Notes: generated from the letters alone by a model not told the origin. A stretch of DNA of 64,000 nt from Phallus indusiatus (GCA_027605045.1 JAQFWX010000127.1:34781-98780), one strand, 5' to 3'; counted from the first letter of the stretch, positions 46,511 to 59,157 are shown. Program-made: numbers and translations.

Positions 46511-48640
46511 GACACACTTCGAATTGACCATATGCTGCATCATTACTACTAGTAGTAGCAGACGGAGATATCATTCAGTGTTGAATTTTTGAACCGAATT
46601 CTCTCACACTTTTAAATCATGCAATTACTGTGACACATAGACTAGAGTTCTGGCTGCTTTATATATTGATAGTTCTCGTGAAGTACATATTGTGTTCGCG
46701 TCTTCTGAATGGCGGATCATGATCAGTCCTTAGTTGTTGCAGGTTGTCGCTTGGACCCTAAGTTCGCATATCAAGTTGTTATTTTCCGGATTCCAGAATG
46801 TGCTTGTGGCTGAATTGAAATCAAGGAGCCAACATTATTTAGTATTTTTTGTTTATACTAATGGTTGCTGACACTTGGCAATGGTGATTTAAACTATTAC
46901 CGGAAATTCAACTAAATAGCTTCTTAAATCTCAAACTCGGACTGTTGATATACGTTGATATCTCGCGTCTATTCGGTTTTATATATAGCATATATCGCGG
47001 GTACGTTACAATATGACCTAATCTTTGTTCCGACTTTTTTCCTTCCGGGCTACTCTCTCTTCGATCTTTACAAGCCATGGCAATATACTAACCTGTTAAC
47101 CGGCGGAGAATTTTAACTCTTTTGTCCCGATTCCCTTCTTTCGGACTACTTTCTCTTGACCTTTTTAAACTCCTCACGGGTGGGGGGTCCAGGGTTACGG
47201 ATGTGGGCCTTCGAATGAGATTGCGCTCCACTGAAGCATCGTTCACGAGTCTTCCATATCAAGATATTTGGAGATGGTTTTGATTATCAACTCCGACCTC
47301 TTGATGTTTTCCGTCTTCCGGAAAAACACTCCTGTGGGGTCATCGACGTAACGAGCACTTGTCAATTCCACAAGTAACTGGTACAGGCGTTTATTAGCGA
47401 ATCCGGCCTTACGCAGTTTTGGCGGCGGGTTAAGGATCCGACCATGCGTCTCTTTGTGGTCGCCTCCGTAGTATTTCCCTTAAATGACGACGCGAGTGAG
47501 TCGTATTTTTCTGTCAAGAAAAGGCGCAGATCGTCCATCGGCGACTTGTGGGGGGGCACAGGTGAAAGTCGTCAAGATGAAGAGATGAAGGATTGGAAGG
47601 AAACCTTCCACATTCTCGGAAAGTAGTCGAGCTGCTACAAATTGCCAAGCGCTCTGAAACACTTATCGTCATTTAGGTAATTAATAATTGAAGTTTCTCA
47701 TACCATTCTCTGGGCTCGTGGTCCCTGTCTATCGTGTCCTTGTCGTGTTTGTGATTCCGGCGTCCGAGTTGTGGAGTATCCTGGTGTCAAACATGAACCA
47801 GTGAGAGTTCCGGTATGCTATTTATTATGTAAAGTACATTGAGAAAATTTGTGCAAATGCGTCATAAGAAAAATAGACATACCGATTATAGCTTGATGCG
47901 ACTTCTCTTAACATCAAATGATAGTAAGTGAATATGTCCGGATTAACAACTCATGAAGGTGTTCTCTCTATCTTGATAATGTTCTACGTCTATTGCACGA
48001 CCCAGATATCTGCAGCGTTCACGATCGTTGCTATGTATGGCACATGGTGCATATATTGAAACTTAATGTAAAGTTTAAACCTCATGCTCGGGCGTGTGAG
48101 AAGCTACGCGCCAAGCATGCTTCGTGAAGATAACACCCTCTGAGTGGAGTAGACCAGTTGAGCGACCCAGTGGCGATTTGCTGGTGTTCATGTAGGTGTC
48201 TCGATGGAAAACGTAAGTGTCCTCTCCGCGATCCTCTGGTGTTGCATGCCACTCGTACCGATGCAGGAATTCGGAGGTAGGGGGTCGGTGGAATCGATGC
48301 GGGGTTTGTCCTGACGGAGAATCCTGCAATACAAAGGAAACACTGACACATTGAAAACATGGGTTCGAAATTGTGCCGACTCGCCGCGGTGCAAGCGTAG
48401 ATGTCCGGTTTTATCTGCGCATCGTCAAAACTACCATGTGCGTTGAACGCAGTGGCAGCAACTTGCGCTTCGTATCTGTGATAAAATGAGTAATTGAACC
48501 GAATAATCAGGTACACAACATACAAAGGCGGGTACATAATACTTGGACAACTGTTCCAAAGCTCGCGGTGTACGTTGGCATTTCCGTCGAGCCTCTTATT
48601 TCCGATTATGCTAGATAGTGGCTTTGACGGATACAAAAAA
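46511..48640. repeat. Segmental duplication, copy 2 (decayed)
   Basis: Homologous to 43011-45600 in the same orientation. It begins with a degenerate copy of the last codons of the plus-strand gene. A run of TACTACTAGTAGTAGCAG near 46544-46561 interrupts the reading frame there. It then copies the spacer and the FunK1 gene with numerous indels. Confidence 0.85.
47100..48640 (-). pseudogene. FunK1 kinase pseudogene (tandem copy)
   Basis: Minus-strand fragments match the intact kinase: AQFRTHVFNVSVFPLYCRIL (around 48370-48310), EFLHRYEWHATPEDRGEDT (48270-48212), VFHRDTYMNTSKSPLGRSTG (about 48210-48150), HAWRVASHTPEHEV (48116-48075), WQFVAARLLSE near 47650 and LVELTSARYVDDPT-like sequence near 47350. 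The parts are in different frames and separated by stops. The segment equivalent to the HRD catalytic loop and DWD motif (expected near 47700-47830) is not recognisable, so no active kinase can be made. This is a decayed duplicate of the gene at 43669-45961. Confidence 0.82.
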
Positions 48641-49095
48641 GAGAAAAAAGGATCGAGTAGAGCAAGTATTATAATATTGTCATAATACCCCCTTTCAGTG
48701 CCACTTAAAATATGCGTCTAAAAATAACGTCTGAAAAATAATTCTGGTAGCATGAATAATGTAACTGACGACTTAGATTTATCCGGCTTTCATTTGGCCA
48801 TCTTCGCCTCGCTTTTCTTCACGTGAGGACTGGGAATATTTGTGGGAGAGAGGGGTCCTTGGATAAAGGCCTCATTGCCTCGTTATTTATGGACCATTTC
48901 GATAAGATCACGTGAATCACAAGGTGTATGCATTCGTCGAAGTTGCCTAGCAGCCAATTTATCGCCGAAAGTCGATTTATCGTTTTTTTTCTCCGATACA
49001 AACGCTATTACAAGAACTAGCAATTTCTCAGAATTCAATATTATTATTTATTATCCACACATTTTTCATCAAAGCAAAACTAAATACCAATTAAC
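48641..49095. other. Intergenic region, nothing recognised
   Basis: 455 bp between the FunK1 pseudogene and the 3' end of ORC3. It is A/T-rich towards 49090. No gene, repeat or RNA is seen. Confidence 0.45.
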
Positions 49096-51833
49096 CTAGT
49101 CCATAACATCGAAAACGGTCTTCACAACATGCTCCGTTCTTCTACCCGTCCGCTTCAGAAATCCAACAAATTCCAGCTCATGAACGGTCCGCATAAACCG
49201 CGCTTGCAACTCTTTTTTATCCACACGAGGTTTATCCTTATTTATCTTACTCCCCTTCGTCAAACGAGATGGTCGTTTGTTACGAGGCTTAGTAGGGGTA
49301 TCTTCGATGTCCATCAAATCCTCTTCATCTTCGCCTTCGCTTTCGTCGTGTCCCTCGAAAGCTGTGACGAATGTTTGATACCAATCGTATAAATTGATCA
49401 TTCTTCCGCTGTCGACGTAGCGTTGAAAAGCCAGCGTTATATCCGGTAAGGGACTTGTGTCTTTTTGTTTATGCGACGTTCCCCAGTCTAGATAACCTTG
49501 TGGTTCGAGAAGAGCTGTCACGATCGATACATGAACGTTGGGATTGAATGGCTAAATGATAGTTTGACAGGGGATTGAATTAAGGAGTTTCATCTACGCA
49601 CGGAATTAGGGAGGGTATCTTCGTTGGTCACCCAGATATCAAGTAAAGGAATATCATCAAAGGATATCAGTGTACTTCTGAGAACCAGTAAACGAGAAAA
49701 AAAATTATGTACCGGAACAAAAAAATCAAAAAAGCCATTTACCTGAAATATCTTACGAGGAAATCACAGAACGCTTCCGATTTATTTGGTTGATTCATCG
49801 AGGCTGTAATTTGGCTTCTGATGCCAGTTGTAAGATTTCGAAGGGCAGCCGGGAGATTGTTGATGAAATAGAATAACTCCTCCAATAGGGCTTCAGTTTG
49901 TACTCTGTCCAAAGCTCTGAAAATAAGTTTGAAGTAAAAAAATTGTTGAAAAAAATAAATTTCGTTCCGAGTGAAATTAGCCAACTTACTTGAATGATGA
50001 AACAACCGCATCAGCGATCGTATCACCCATCCCGGTTTGCAAAGCTTTCATTTGAATTTCCAATAACGACAACGAAGCGGTCTTTGCTTTTACCCCTCGA
50101 GCCCGACAAAATTTCTGAATGATACCCCATATGCGGAGAGCGACTTTCATATCGCGAATCCGGGTATGAAATGAATTTCTTCCTTTGATAGCATTTTCCA
50201 TCACTTTTACAGGTGAGAAATCCAACCAATCTGAGTTGGACATGTTCTGTGACAGCAATTTTAGTCTAACGTGTTTCATGAACGGCATCCACTTGGAGCT
50301 TTCTTCCGGTTCTTGTAGTGTTGTTGATAAGAAACTGTCGAAACTGGAAACACATAGAAGTGAGAGGGGGTTGTAGAAATGTTGCAGGTGGAGGATCTAT
50401 AGCAAATTTTTGGTCGGTTCACATTAAGATAGTCGTAATTTATTAAATGTCACCTGAAGATTAGACAACAAGTTGTCCAGAGTGGTGTTATTTTGCGAGT
50501 ACTCTGATATGATCATTTCTAAACTCGACGGTCCAATCATTAGACGGGGTACAAACTCGGGACTGAAAAACGTCTAATCAAGCAAATCAGCTTCCTAAGA
50601 AGGGAAAGATTCTTTTCAAGGTTCTTGCGCTCTTACTTCTTCAATAATATGTTCAATCACTTGCCGATCACATGGAAGATTGAAATGTTCAAGACGAAGT
50701 TTGACAAGTGTTGATCGGGGAAGAGTGCGATTCAGGTAGCCGGTATCGGAAGCCGTCGTGAGGATTGTGAACGGTAAATCGGATATATGACAACTGCAGT
50801 ACTCAGTTCATTTAATAGAAGCAGAACGATAAGATGTGAAAGCTTACTGGCAAAGATCCAGAAAATCGGCAAGAAGGGATGGCGCAATCAAGCTCATATC
50901 TGGGAGGATTATTATCATTAGTATATCTGTGTCTTTCGACGAAAAAATCATCATTTATTTCACTGAATCATTGTAAGCAGCGTACCAAGCTCAGTCTTGA
51001 CTTCTTCTATCCAAGACTGTAGAACTTGTATATCGGAAGAGGATTTCAAATTTACTGCGCAATATCTCAGAAAAAAGCATGCAGTGATAAATTTTTCGTC
51101 TTCTTACATTTTTCATGAAATGGATCAGATCTAAACCCGGCTATCATCGCCTTGACCATCGAAGCTAAATTAGTACAATCCGTATCGTGGATTTGGGAAA
51201 CCATTGCGCGAGGCAATTTATCTTCAGGCTCGCCGGTCATCATCAAGATTGTGCGGACGTAGTGAAGAGAGGTATGGGCAAAAGCTCGATCAGAGCCTAA
51301 TTATCTACTGGTAAGCACGACAAAGTAAGGAAAAGGGGAGGAGAACAAACATGAAATGACAACAGTCATGATTTCCTGGACGGGAAGCAAAAATTCGTCG
51401 TCGGGTTTTAACGCAGATTCATAGATACATTGAATTGCCTCTTCCACAATAGGCTTTTGAAGTTTCAACAATAATACCTAGATAGAGCGAGATGAACACG
51501 GGTCTTTCAAATTGATGTTAGATTATTTTACCTTTATTCTCTCCAAACAATCATCCCAGGCTTTCCTATACGCCTGAAAACGAAACAGCGGTCCTTCAGG
51601 TAAATCAATTTCTGACCGAGCCATAGGACCGTCTACGCCATTTTCTTCGGCGATATTGCCATTGCCTTCACTTCTTAATCAACCACTCCTTGTTCTACCC
51701 GTGAAGTAAAAAATACACGAACTTTCGTTATCTTCTTCATCAAATGGTATCAGAATAACACCCTACAAAGGACTTGAGCATAATAAACCAGAACTTGTTG
51801 TATCACCCTCACCTCATCCAGCAGATCAGCCAT
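49096..51833 (-). CDS. ORC3: Origin recognition complex subunit 3
   Basis: Starts MADLLDEGVILIPFDEEDNE at 51833, followed by RSEIDLPEGPLFRFQAYRKA and WDDCLERIK, a block typical of Orc3 N-termini. Central exons give AFAHTSLHYVRTILMMTGEP, LPRAMVSQIHDTDCTNLASM, VKAMIAGFRSDPF, DLSFLAPSLLADF-like and RLVLRSTLISFDDIPLLDI. The last exons carry the Orc3 C-terminal winged-helix region: GTSHKQKDTSPLPDITLAFQ, RMINLYDWYQTFVTAFEG, then KELQARFMRTVHELEFVGFL KRTGR. Orc3 is a core subunit of the DNA replication origin complex and pairs with Orc2. An acidic insert with DEEDLMDIEDTP lies before the winged helix. It diverges from the molybdopterin-domain gene across 193 bp. Confidence 0.9.
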
Positions 51834-52026
51834 GAGATGAGTTTGAAATCGTGGACGTGTTATTGACGCGTTCAACTTTCAGGCTCAACGTCATCCGGGT
51901 GGGAATGTCGGCGTTTGCCGGTGAGGCCCAAGTGTAAAGCTCCTGGCAGGGTATATGTCAGCAAGGTGTTATCACTTTTCCCGACGACATTTGTCTCTTT
52001 TTTCGTTCTTTTTGACGGGACGAAGA
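51834..52026. promoter_or_regulatory. Short bidirectional promoter between ORC3 and the molybdopterin-domain gene
   Basis: Only 193 bp separate the two divergent start codons, so both promoters must lie here and share sequence. I saw no clear TATA box. Assignment rests on the gene layout alone. Confidence 0.55.
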
Positions 52027-53162
52027 ATGTCGAATACGACGGCTCAGGAGGCACCACCACTCACGTTTCCAAAGTCTCCAGTGAAACCACTCGATAAGAG
52101 TAAGCAAATCAAGACTGCGGGAGCTCTTATCATTGGGTCAGTAGTTCCGCTCGTGTCATCGCCAAATGTTAGCTCAATTGGACCTTCAGAGACGAAATAT
52201 TAAACGGAAAGACCCAAGATACCAATAGTAATTTCTTTGCAAAGTATTGTTTCGAGTATGGGATAGAGCTGTGAGGGCCAATCGACTGCTGTTTTGCGTG
52301 CCACACCTAATTCTTCCCGGCTCAGTAAACGTATAGAAGTTATCGCAGATGACGAAGATGAAATGTGAGTCTACATATCCTTTGACCCAGTTGTACATTA
52401 ACCCAAGTTTATTTTCAGTATAGAAGCCTCACGTCGGATGGTCAAGAACTACGATTTCGTCATAACCTCAGGCGGCATCGGCCCCACTCACGACGACATA
52501 ACATACCAGTCCATCGCCAAAGCATTTAACCAACCCCTCAAATACCATGAAGAAACTCTAAGTCGACTAAATGCCCATGCTAACCGTCGCACAGACTTAC
52601 AAAACCAATCTGCAGAACAGAAGACCGCGCGCGAACGCATGGCTCTTTTTCCAGCTGGAGCCGAGGTCTTATTCGTAGGAGAAGATCTTTGGGTACCAGT
52701 GTGTAGAGTTGAGGAGAAATTGTGTATTTTCCCTGGGATACCGAGTCTATTTCAGCGGATGTTGACTGGGTTAACGCCTTATCTTTCTCTTCCGGATTCG
52801 AAACCTTTCCGGCTTCTTATACATACCAGGTATGCCTACGAACCCTTTCGGTAGTCCTACGTATCTCATCCCTTCAATTGATCAGTCTGCCTGAATCCTC
52901 TATCGCACCATATCTCACATCTTTGCATCAACGGTTAAAGACAGATCAAATTCGTGTAGGATCCTACCCTTTATTACAAAAGGGAGTTACTGTATCCTTA
53001 ATCGGTCAAGACGAGACCAAGATAAGACAGATTGGTGACGAGGTCTGAACATCTATCTTCATCATGCTTTTTTTCCACTCTTGGCTTAATGGAACTTAGG
53101 TGGCAAATGAAATCCAAGGCAAGGTTTTGCCTGATGGTGCCGAAGACCCAACGAGGAAGTAA
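52027..53162 (+). CDS. Molybdopterin-binding (MoCF/CinA-like) domain protein
   Basis: Starts [20 protein letters not shown]. After splicing it reads [40 protein letters not shown] and [16 protein letters not shown], then [20 protein letters not shown] and [23 protein letters not shown], the [10 protein letters not shown] loop and the FPGIP motif define the MoCF_biosynth (MPTb) domain found in CinA, MoeA and the N-terminal part of eukaryotic FAD synthase FLAD1. Here the protein ends shortly after the domain ([14 protein letters not shown]), with no PAPS-reductase-like FAD synthase domain. It is therefore a stand-alone MPTb protein; in FLAD1 this domain has FAD hydrolase activity. Four introns, phases consistent. 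Confidence 0.85.
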
Positions 53163-54238
53163 TTGAAATCTCTTTTTTTTTATCTATTAGTAAATTTATT
53201 GGACAATGATCTCTTGTAAACATGACTGGGTCATTTGTCGTATATAAAGTCACTTCCTGCTCTGCTAACCAACCGCGCTTCGGAGGAAGGATTAAATTTT
53301 CTCTCGACGTTTGCTCCGCTCTCTCGTGTATATGGCGCATATGAAGTCATACCCATTCACCCAACCCATCTATTCATTACCATATCCTCAACTATACCTG
53401 TGAGTTTCTGGAACCCATCATCCACATTGTTCACAATTGCTCACATTTCATAAAGCACTACACGCACATATAACTCTCCCCAACTTTCACATGGTTATTG
53501 AAGGCGAGATATGTACACTCTTCCAAAAAGCGAACGCATATTCTTGGTTTTGTCATTTCTGATGCCCTCATACTCCTTCTAAACATTTCCGAATACCTGA
53601 TAGTCTCTCAGGATGAAGACGTCGTACGCATGTGATATTCAAAGGACTCCATAAATCATGGCACGCAGACGGTCAACTCAGTTACGGCGATCAATCTGGC
53701 ACATGTATTTTGTTTCGTGTCCGCCCTTTTCCTTTCAGAGCATGGTCAGGTCCTATTGTGGACACATATATATATATGTGCAACCGGAGACTACGCTGTC
53801 AATTTGAACCGCGTCGTACGACCATGTCCAAGTCTGCTGGACGTACTGGACGTTGGGATTGAGGACTTCTACTCTATCCGGTCCACTAGAAGCTTGTGCC
53901 AAAGCGACGGATTATACAACTAACAAAATAGATCATGATACTTAAGAATAACACAAGGGATACACCGACATATATCTGTTAATTATGTTATACAAATTCT
54001 ACTAATATCCCACAAAACGCTACTAATCTCTTTTACATAACTGGCACGACGATAGAGGAAGAAATCATCAGGTATTGTTGCCACAATGATATAGAAAACA
54101 AAAGCGCTCGTCCCAGAGAAAGAAAGTGGTAATGATGCTGAGCTTGTCCGAAGGTAATCCATTGCCAGAACGAAACGCAGGAGCAGAAATAATAGAGCAT
54201 TTGGAAACCTTAAAACACCTTTTGCGATTGCTCGACTT
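53163..54238. other. Intergenic region, nothing recognised
   Basis: About 1.08 kb between the convergent molybdopterin-domain gene and MCM4. A short (TA)n run lies at 53765-53777. Small frames near 53632-53923 show no motif. No RNA gene is seen. Confidence 0.45.
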
Positions 54239-57200
54239 TTATGAATCCTGCTGCATCAGCTTAATAACCCTCCTATCTCTTTCTCCAACAACTTTAACAA
54301 CACCCTCCGTCTCCAACCCTCGAACCGCATCGGTGAATTCCGCATTATCGATCGGAATACTGCTCTGAGTAGACAGCATCTTGACCACCTCCGTCCATCG
54401 AATACCACGACTCCCAGCACCGCTAGTCTCCAGTAACTTGACCAACTCTCTCTTCAAGTCAGCACGAAGTCTTCTCTGGTGCTGACCAGCTCCTGTATTC
54501 AACATTTCCATGTCAATAGCACCAGTACGCGGGTCAGTTGCTGAGGTTCGTATTGCTTCTCTCATGAGACGACAGGCTTCTTGAACATCTTGCAACTCGA
54601 CGAATTGCGATAGTCGCATACGCGCATGTGCTTCTGAAAGACGAATCATGCTCTCGAGTTGTCTGGTTGTAGCTGTGATTCGACGTTCAGACGAATTGGG
54701 ATCTTCTCCTTGCTTTCGCATGTCCACATAGGCAGAGACGAGTTCTTCAGAGGCTGCTTCTGTGATGATTGGATGCACCTTCGACCTTGCATACGAGATG
54801 TAGGAAGAAAGAGTCTCTATTGGCTTTTTTGTATAAATCCGTCAGCTCATAAGAATAGAAATATTTGAACAAGACAATGATGGCTTACCAGGATCTCTTC
54901 CTCAGCAGGCCTCGAGGGTGTATCTTCAATATAAAGTCCAACTAAATGTTGCGCGAGTTTTCTATCGGCGATCTCATCAATCTTATCCAGCACAAGATAC
55001 AGCAAATCAAAACGCGAAATAAGTGTCGGTGGCAAGTCGATATTCTTCGTGACAGGCCAATCGGGGTTGTATCGTGATCCTACAGGATTAGCAGCCGCAA
55101 GAAGAGACGTGCGAGCGTTGAGTGTAGTGATAATCCCAGCTTTGGCGATGGATACTGTTTGTTGTTCCATCACTTCATGGAGCACACTTCTTGTTGCGTC
55201 AGACATTTTGTCGAACTCGTCGATGCAACAGATACCGCCGTCGCTCAAGACAAGTGCACCACTATATTTATATATTAGTATATAATTAATTGTCGTATCG
55301 TACTGTTGTACGCTCACCTCTCTAAAACCAGTTGTTTCGAATCGGGATCACGAGTTACATAGGCAGTCAATCCGACAGCAGAGGAACCCTTTCCAGACGT
55401 ATAAACACCACGAGGCGCAAGTTTATGTACATACTACCAAAATCATTAGATTTAATTCAACGTCACGGAAAGGGCGACTTAAACTTACCTGCAGCATCTG
55501 GGATTTACTCGTTCCCGGATCTCCAACGAGCAGTACGTTAATATCTCCTCTGTACCTCGGCCCTCCACCTCCACCACCTTTAGCAATATTCTTGTTCGTT
55601 CCTCCAAATAACTGCAACAGAATCCCTTTTTTGACATCATCCATCCCCCAAATCGAAGGAGCCAAAGACTGAGACAAAACGTCGTATACATCAGGCCGAA
55701 GACTCAACATCCGTATCTCAGCTTCCAGGCGTGCCCGTTTACTAAGAGCTCCGCCTTCTCCTTGACCTTGACCTTGACCTTCTCCTTCTGGCGGATCATC
55801 CAGCTGCAATTCCGTCTCGTCTTCATCCTCTCCTCCTTTAATCCCAATCCCACCGACACCAGGAATTCGCGCTTCACCGGAACGCGTGGATTTATCAAAC
55901 CCAAGCCGATCTCTACTACCTCGTTTGATATGGACAACATCCACATACGTCTTAAAAAGACTTTTAATCGTTCTCTGACGATTATTAACTCTAACTGGCT
56001 CGCTCCTGAAAATACCGGTGACAGTCAATCTGTCACCAGGTCTCGTAACGTCAACCAGCTCGTCATAAACGCATAAAGAGACTGTGTGGGGTGTTTGTCC
56101 ATCCGGCACGGAGTCTGGTGTTTCTTGGAGTCGTATGATTTGGCGATCTGCGAATTCGCAGCGGTTGTGAATGAGATTCATTGTTCCTTCTGAACGACAG
56201 AGATCGCGTGGGCAGCGTTCTGGTTCGGTTATACGTCCTCGGTCAATGTCTACTTGTACGGTGTGGGAGCAGGATGAGCATCGGAAGAAAGCTAAGAGGT
56301 AAAGGTCAGGTTATTAAGGTTGAGTTCAAAAAATTTGTTATTTGGCGTACCTGTTTTCATATCTGGAATAATAGGAGTAGCACGTATGACAAGACCTTTT
56401 ATCGTCACAAGTTTATCGGTATCTTGAAATATAAATATCAGCTTCCAATATAATTGGATGAAACAATTTTCTAGCTCTTACCACTAGGATTTAAATCTCT
56501 CATATTCCCAGCTTTCTCACCAAACGGCCGCACTTTATAAACACGCCCAACAATCTCCTCCATCTCATCTTCACCTTGCTGACCAGCCATACCATCAACT
56601 CCGGCTTCGTGATCCTCCTCCGCAATAGACAACATCAAATCTTTCAAAACCTGATCCATAGCGGGAATAACTTCCTGCGGGTATTTGAGCAGCTGCGAAT
56701 GGAGCTTTTTTGAAGGCGGATACGCCAACAAATTCGTCGCGTCCAGATTCAAATTCGTCTGGCCTGTTTTGCGCATTCGGCGTAAGAAGGTTATGTATAA
56801 CAATTCTTCGCCTTCTTCCGGAGTGGCGAGCATTTGTGTGGCGCGTCCGTTCTCGCGATCGTACGCGACTCGGTATTTTATTTTAAAGCCACGAAGGAAA
56901 TCGGTGAATAATGCCATTGACTCAAGGAGGGATACGTTCGTTCCCCATATTGCGCGGTAGGTGTCTCCATGCTCTGATGGTTGCTCTGGTGCGGATAAAG
57001 GAGGGGCAGATGATTGTGGAAGGACAAGACCGTCAGAGTTTGAGTTGGGGGTATCGGCGGTAGTGTCGTTGTTGGGTGGTCGCCGTTGCGCGAGTGGGCT
57101 TGAAGGTATTGCACCTGAAGAATGGATATCGCCCCTCCTGTTGCGCTTTGGAGTGGGCGATTGAGGAAAATCAAGTGGATCTGACAAATTTGAGGAGAAA

Positions 57201-57531
57201 AGACCTTGTTATAGGAAGAAAGCAAAAAACGCGTGAATTACGTGAATTTAGTAGTATTTTCACGCTCACCCTGACTAGGTAAATCCTGCCTTATAGGAAG
57301 ACCTAACGCTCTACGCGCGACGGAGCCTCGAAAAGGTGAGCTCGACGCGACATTATTATCATGCCGCCGTGGCATTTTGAACGGTGTTCCTGCTATGGAG
57401 GGCGTGTCTGATGGCTGGAATAAAGGCATCCTGCTGGGTGCATTGGGAATCGTTCCACCCCCAGATTGGGTGTTATCTTGCATGTTAACATCTTCTGCTT
57501 CGGACGACGGGAAAGGCAGTGGTGAAGACAT
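54239..57531 (-). CDS. MCM4: Replicative helicase subunit MCM4
   Basis: Starts [20 protein letters not shown] at 57531, with a long Ser/Pro-rich regulatory N-terminus containing SPTPKR- and [13 protein letters not shown] CDK/DDK sites. The MCM N-terminal domain begins [21 protein letters not shown] zinc finger reads [10 protein letters not shown] then ERCPRDLC. The AAA+ core has Walker [27 protein letters not shown], Walker [23 protein letters not shown] and the arginine finger [13 protein letters not shown] winged helix ends at KLMQQDS. MCM4 is one of six subunits of the MCM2-7 helicase loaded at origins in G1. [20 protein letters not shown], after the finger, and [20 protein letters not shown] are MCM4-like. 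The start lies 131 bp from the divergent PPX1 gene. Confidence 0.95.
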
Positions 57532-57662
57532 GTTGTTGCTTTTTGGTGAGAAAATTAGGCGCGAGACAGTGACGTCGCGTCACGGTGTGTGTGATGCTTA
57601 TGCCATTGCGTTCCCGATTATTTTCTTTCTTTCCACAACGTCGATTAATATCAATATCTACG
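57532..57662. promoter_or_regulatory. Bidirectional promoter between MCM4 and PPX1
   Basis: 131 bp between divergent start codons. It includes TTAGGCGCGAGA (about 57556-57567), similar to E2F/MBF-type GCGC elements that drive S-phase genes, and TGACGTCGCGTCACG, a near-palindrome with a CRE-like TGACGTC half. The regulatory meaning is inferred from the motifs and from the cell-cycle role of MCM4. Confidence 0.5.
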
Positions 57663-59026
57663 ATGGCATCGCAGTCTTTCTCGGAGTTTCTGTTTGCGAA
57701 TCGTCAGCGCTATCTTGATGCTTTGAAAGCTGGAAAAGCCAAAGATTGGACAGTTGTAGTAGGCAATGAAGCCGGAGGTGAAGCACCACCATACTCCCAA
57801 ATTCTCTTTATAGCTCTGGAAAATAAGAAACAGCAAGAATGACATGATGAATCTCTAATATAGATCTTGACACATCAGCCTGTTCACTCGCATATTCTTA
57901 CCTATCTACAACAATCTTCAATAACCCAACCATCGCACTGTTGCGTACAGCACGGTCCGATTTCCATTTACGAGCTGAAAATGATTATGCATTCGGACTC
58001 GCGAAACTGAGAGAGGATCATTCGGATTTACTGTGCATAGACGATATATCGCACGAGATGTTTTCTCAACATGTGCTGCGATCATCGTTTGCGCTGGTAG
58101 ATCATAATCGTCTGGACCGCATGTTCACCGGCACTCCAGGATCGGATGCTTCTCCACGAGTTGTATCGATAATTGATCATCATGCCGACGAAGGCTTTCA
58201 TTTGGATGCACAGAATAGAACAATAGTCGTTCCTGTCGGGAGCTGTGCTTCTCTAGTCGCAAAGCACTTTTCTTCCCATTGGCAGCCAGTCTCAGACGGT
58301 ACACCGGCCATTTCACCGGACGTGGCGACGCTCCTCCTAACGGCAATTTTAATCGACACAAACGGACTTAAAAAGAACGGAAAAGCCGTTCAAATAGACT
58401 ACGACGCAGTCGGACTTTTATTACCGAGGTCGAACTTGAAGTTGACCGAATCAGTCTCGAATGAGGCAGACCAGGTCAAGATCGCCGATATCGCGCGGAC
58501 GCTCAATACCCTTAAAAGCTCAATTTCTCATTTATCTAGCAGAGATCTTTTGAGACGAGACTACAAAGAGTATAGCTTCACTCGGAACGAGTCACCCAAG
58601 ACCATTTCAGTCGGAATCGCGTCAGTGCCTCTGAGCCTCAAGACTTGGCTTAAACTTCACCCGTCCCCTGAATTTTGGAATGCCCTTGATCAGTGGCTGG
58701 GAGAACGTCATTTGGACGTTCTCGGCGTTTTATTCAGCTTTCGCTCCGAGAAGAAAAACAAACATAAGCGTCAGACGCTGTGGCTTGTGAGACAGGGCCT
58801 AGACGAGTTGCGATGCGGGCTTTTCAAGGGTTTGGAGGCACGAGGAGAGTTGGAGCTCGAAGTGAAGGCGCTGAAGAAAGCGCATGTGGAAGGTGTGGAG
58901 AGAATCAAGTCCGGGGATGTCGTGACGAAGGCGGGTGGGCACGCGAAAGTATGGAAGCAGCTGAAAGTGGATGCAACTCGGAAAATTGTCACACCGTTGG
59001 TCAAAAGTATCATAGAACAGTTGTAG
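57663..59026 (+). CDS. PPX1: Exopolyphosphatase (PPX1 family, DHH phosphoesterase)
   Basis: Two exons (57663-57777, 57864-59026) give 425 residues. The DHH motifs are in order: VVVGNEAGD|LDTSACSLAYSY, whose Asp pair is created by the splice; CIDDISHEMF; ALVDHNRLDRMF; and VVSIIDHHADEGFHLDAQ. GSCASLVAKHF and TAILIDTNGLKKNGKAVQID follow. The C-terminal DHHA2 part has SVGIASVPLSLKTWL and TLWLVRQGLD. Ppx1 is a Mg/Mn-dependent enzyme that removes terminal phosphate from inorganic polyphosphate in the cytosol. The closest relatives by motif order are Ppx1 and animal prune. The acidic and His motifs look complete, so the enzyme should be active. Unspliced reading fails soon after GNEAG, which fixes the intron. 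Confidence 0.93.
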
Positions 59027-59157
59027 TTTAAATTTGAGTGATAATTATCACGAGAGCACGCAGTGAACCGGCATTTTGATAAAAATTTCCGTTGAGATAG
59101 TGGTTCCCGGTGTTTTCGGCACACTATGACGTAATTTGGAAACAAAAGAGAAACCAC

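Noticed and set aside
53765..53777. Short (TA)n run as a possible origin or mobile element mark
   Set aside because: It is too short and isolated, with no flanking repeats or target-site duplications.
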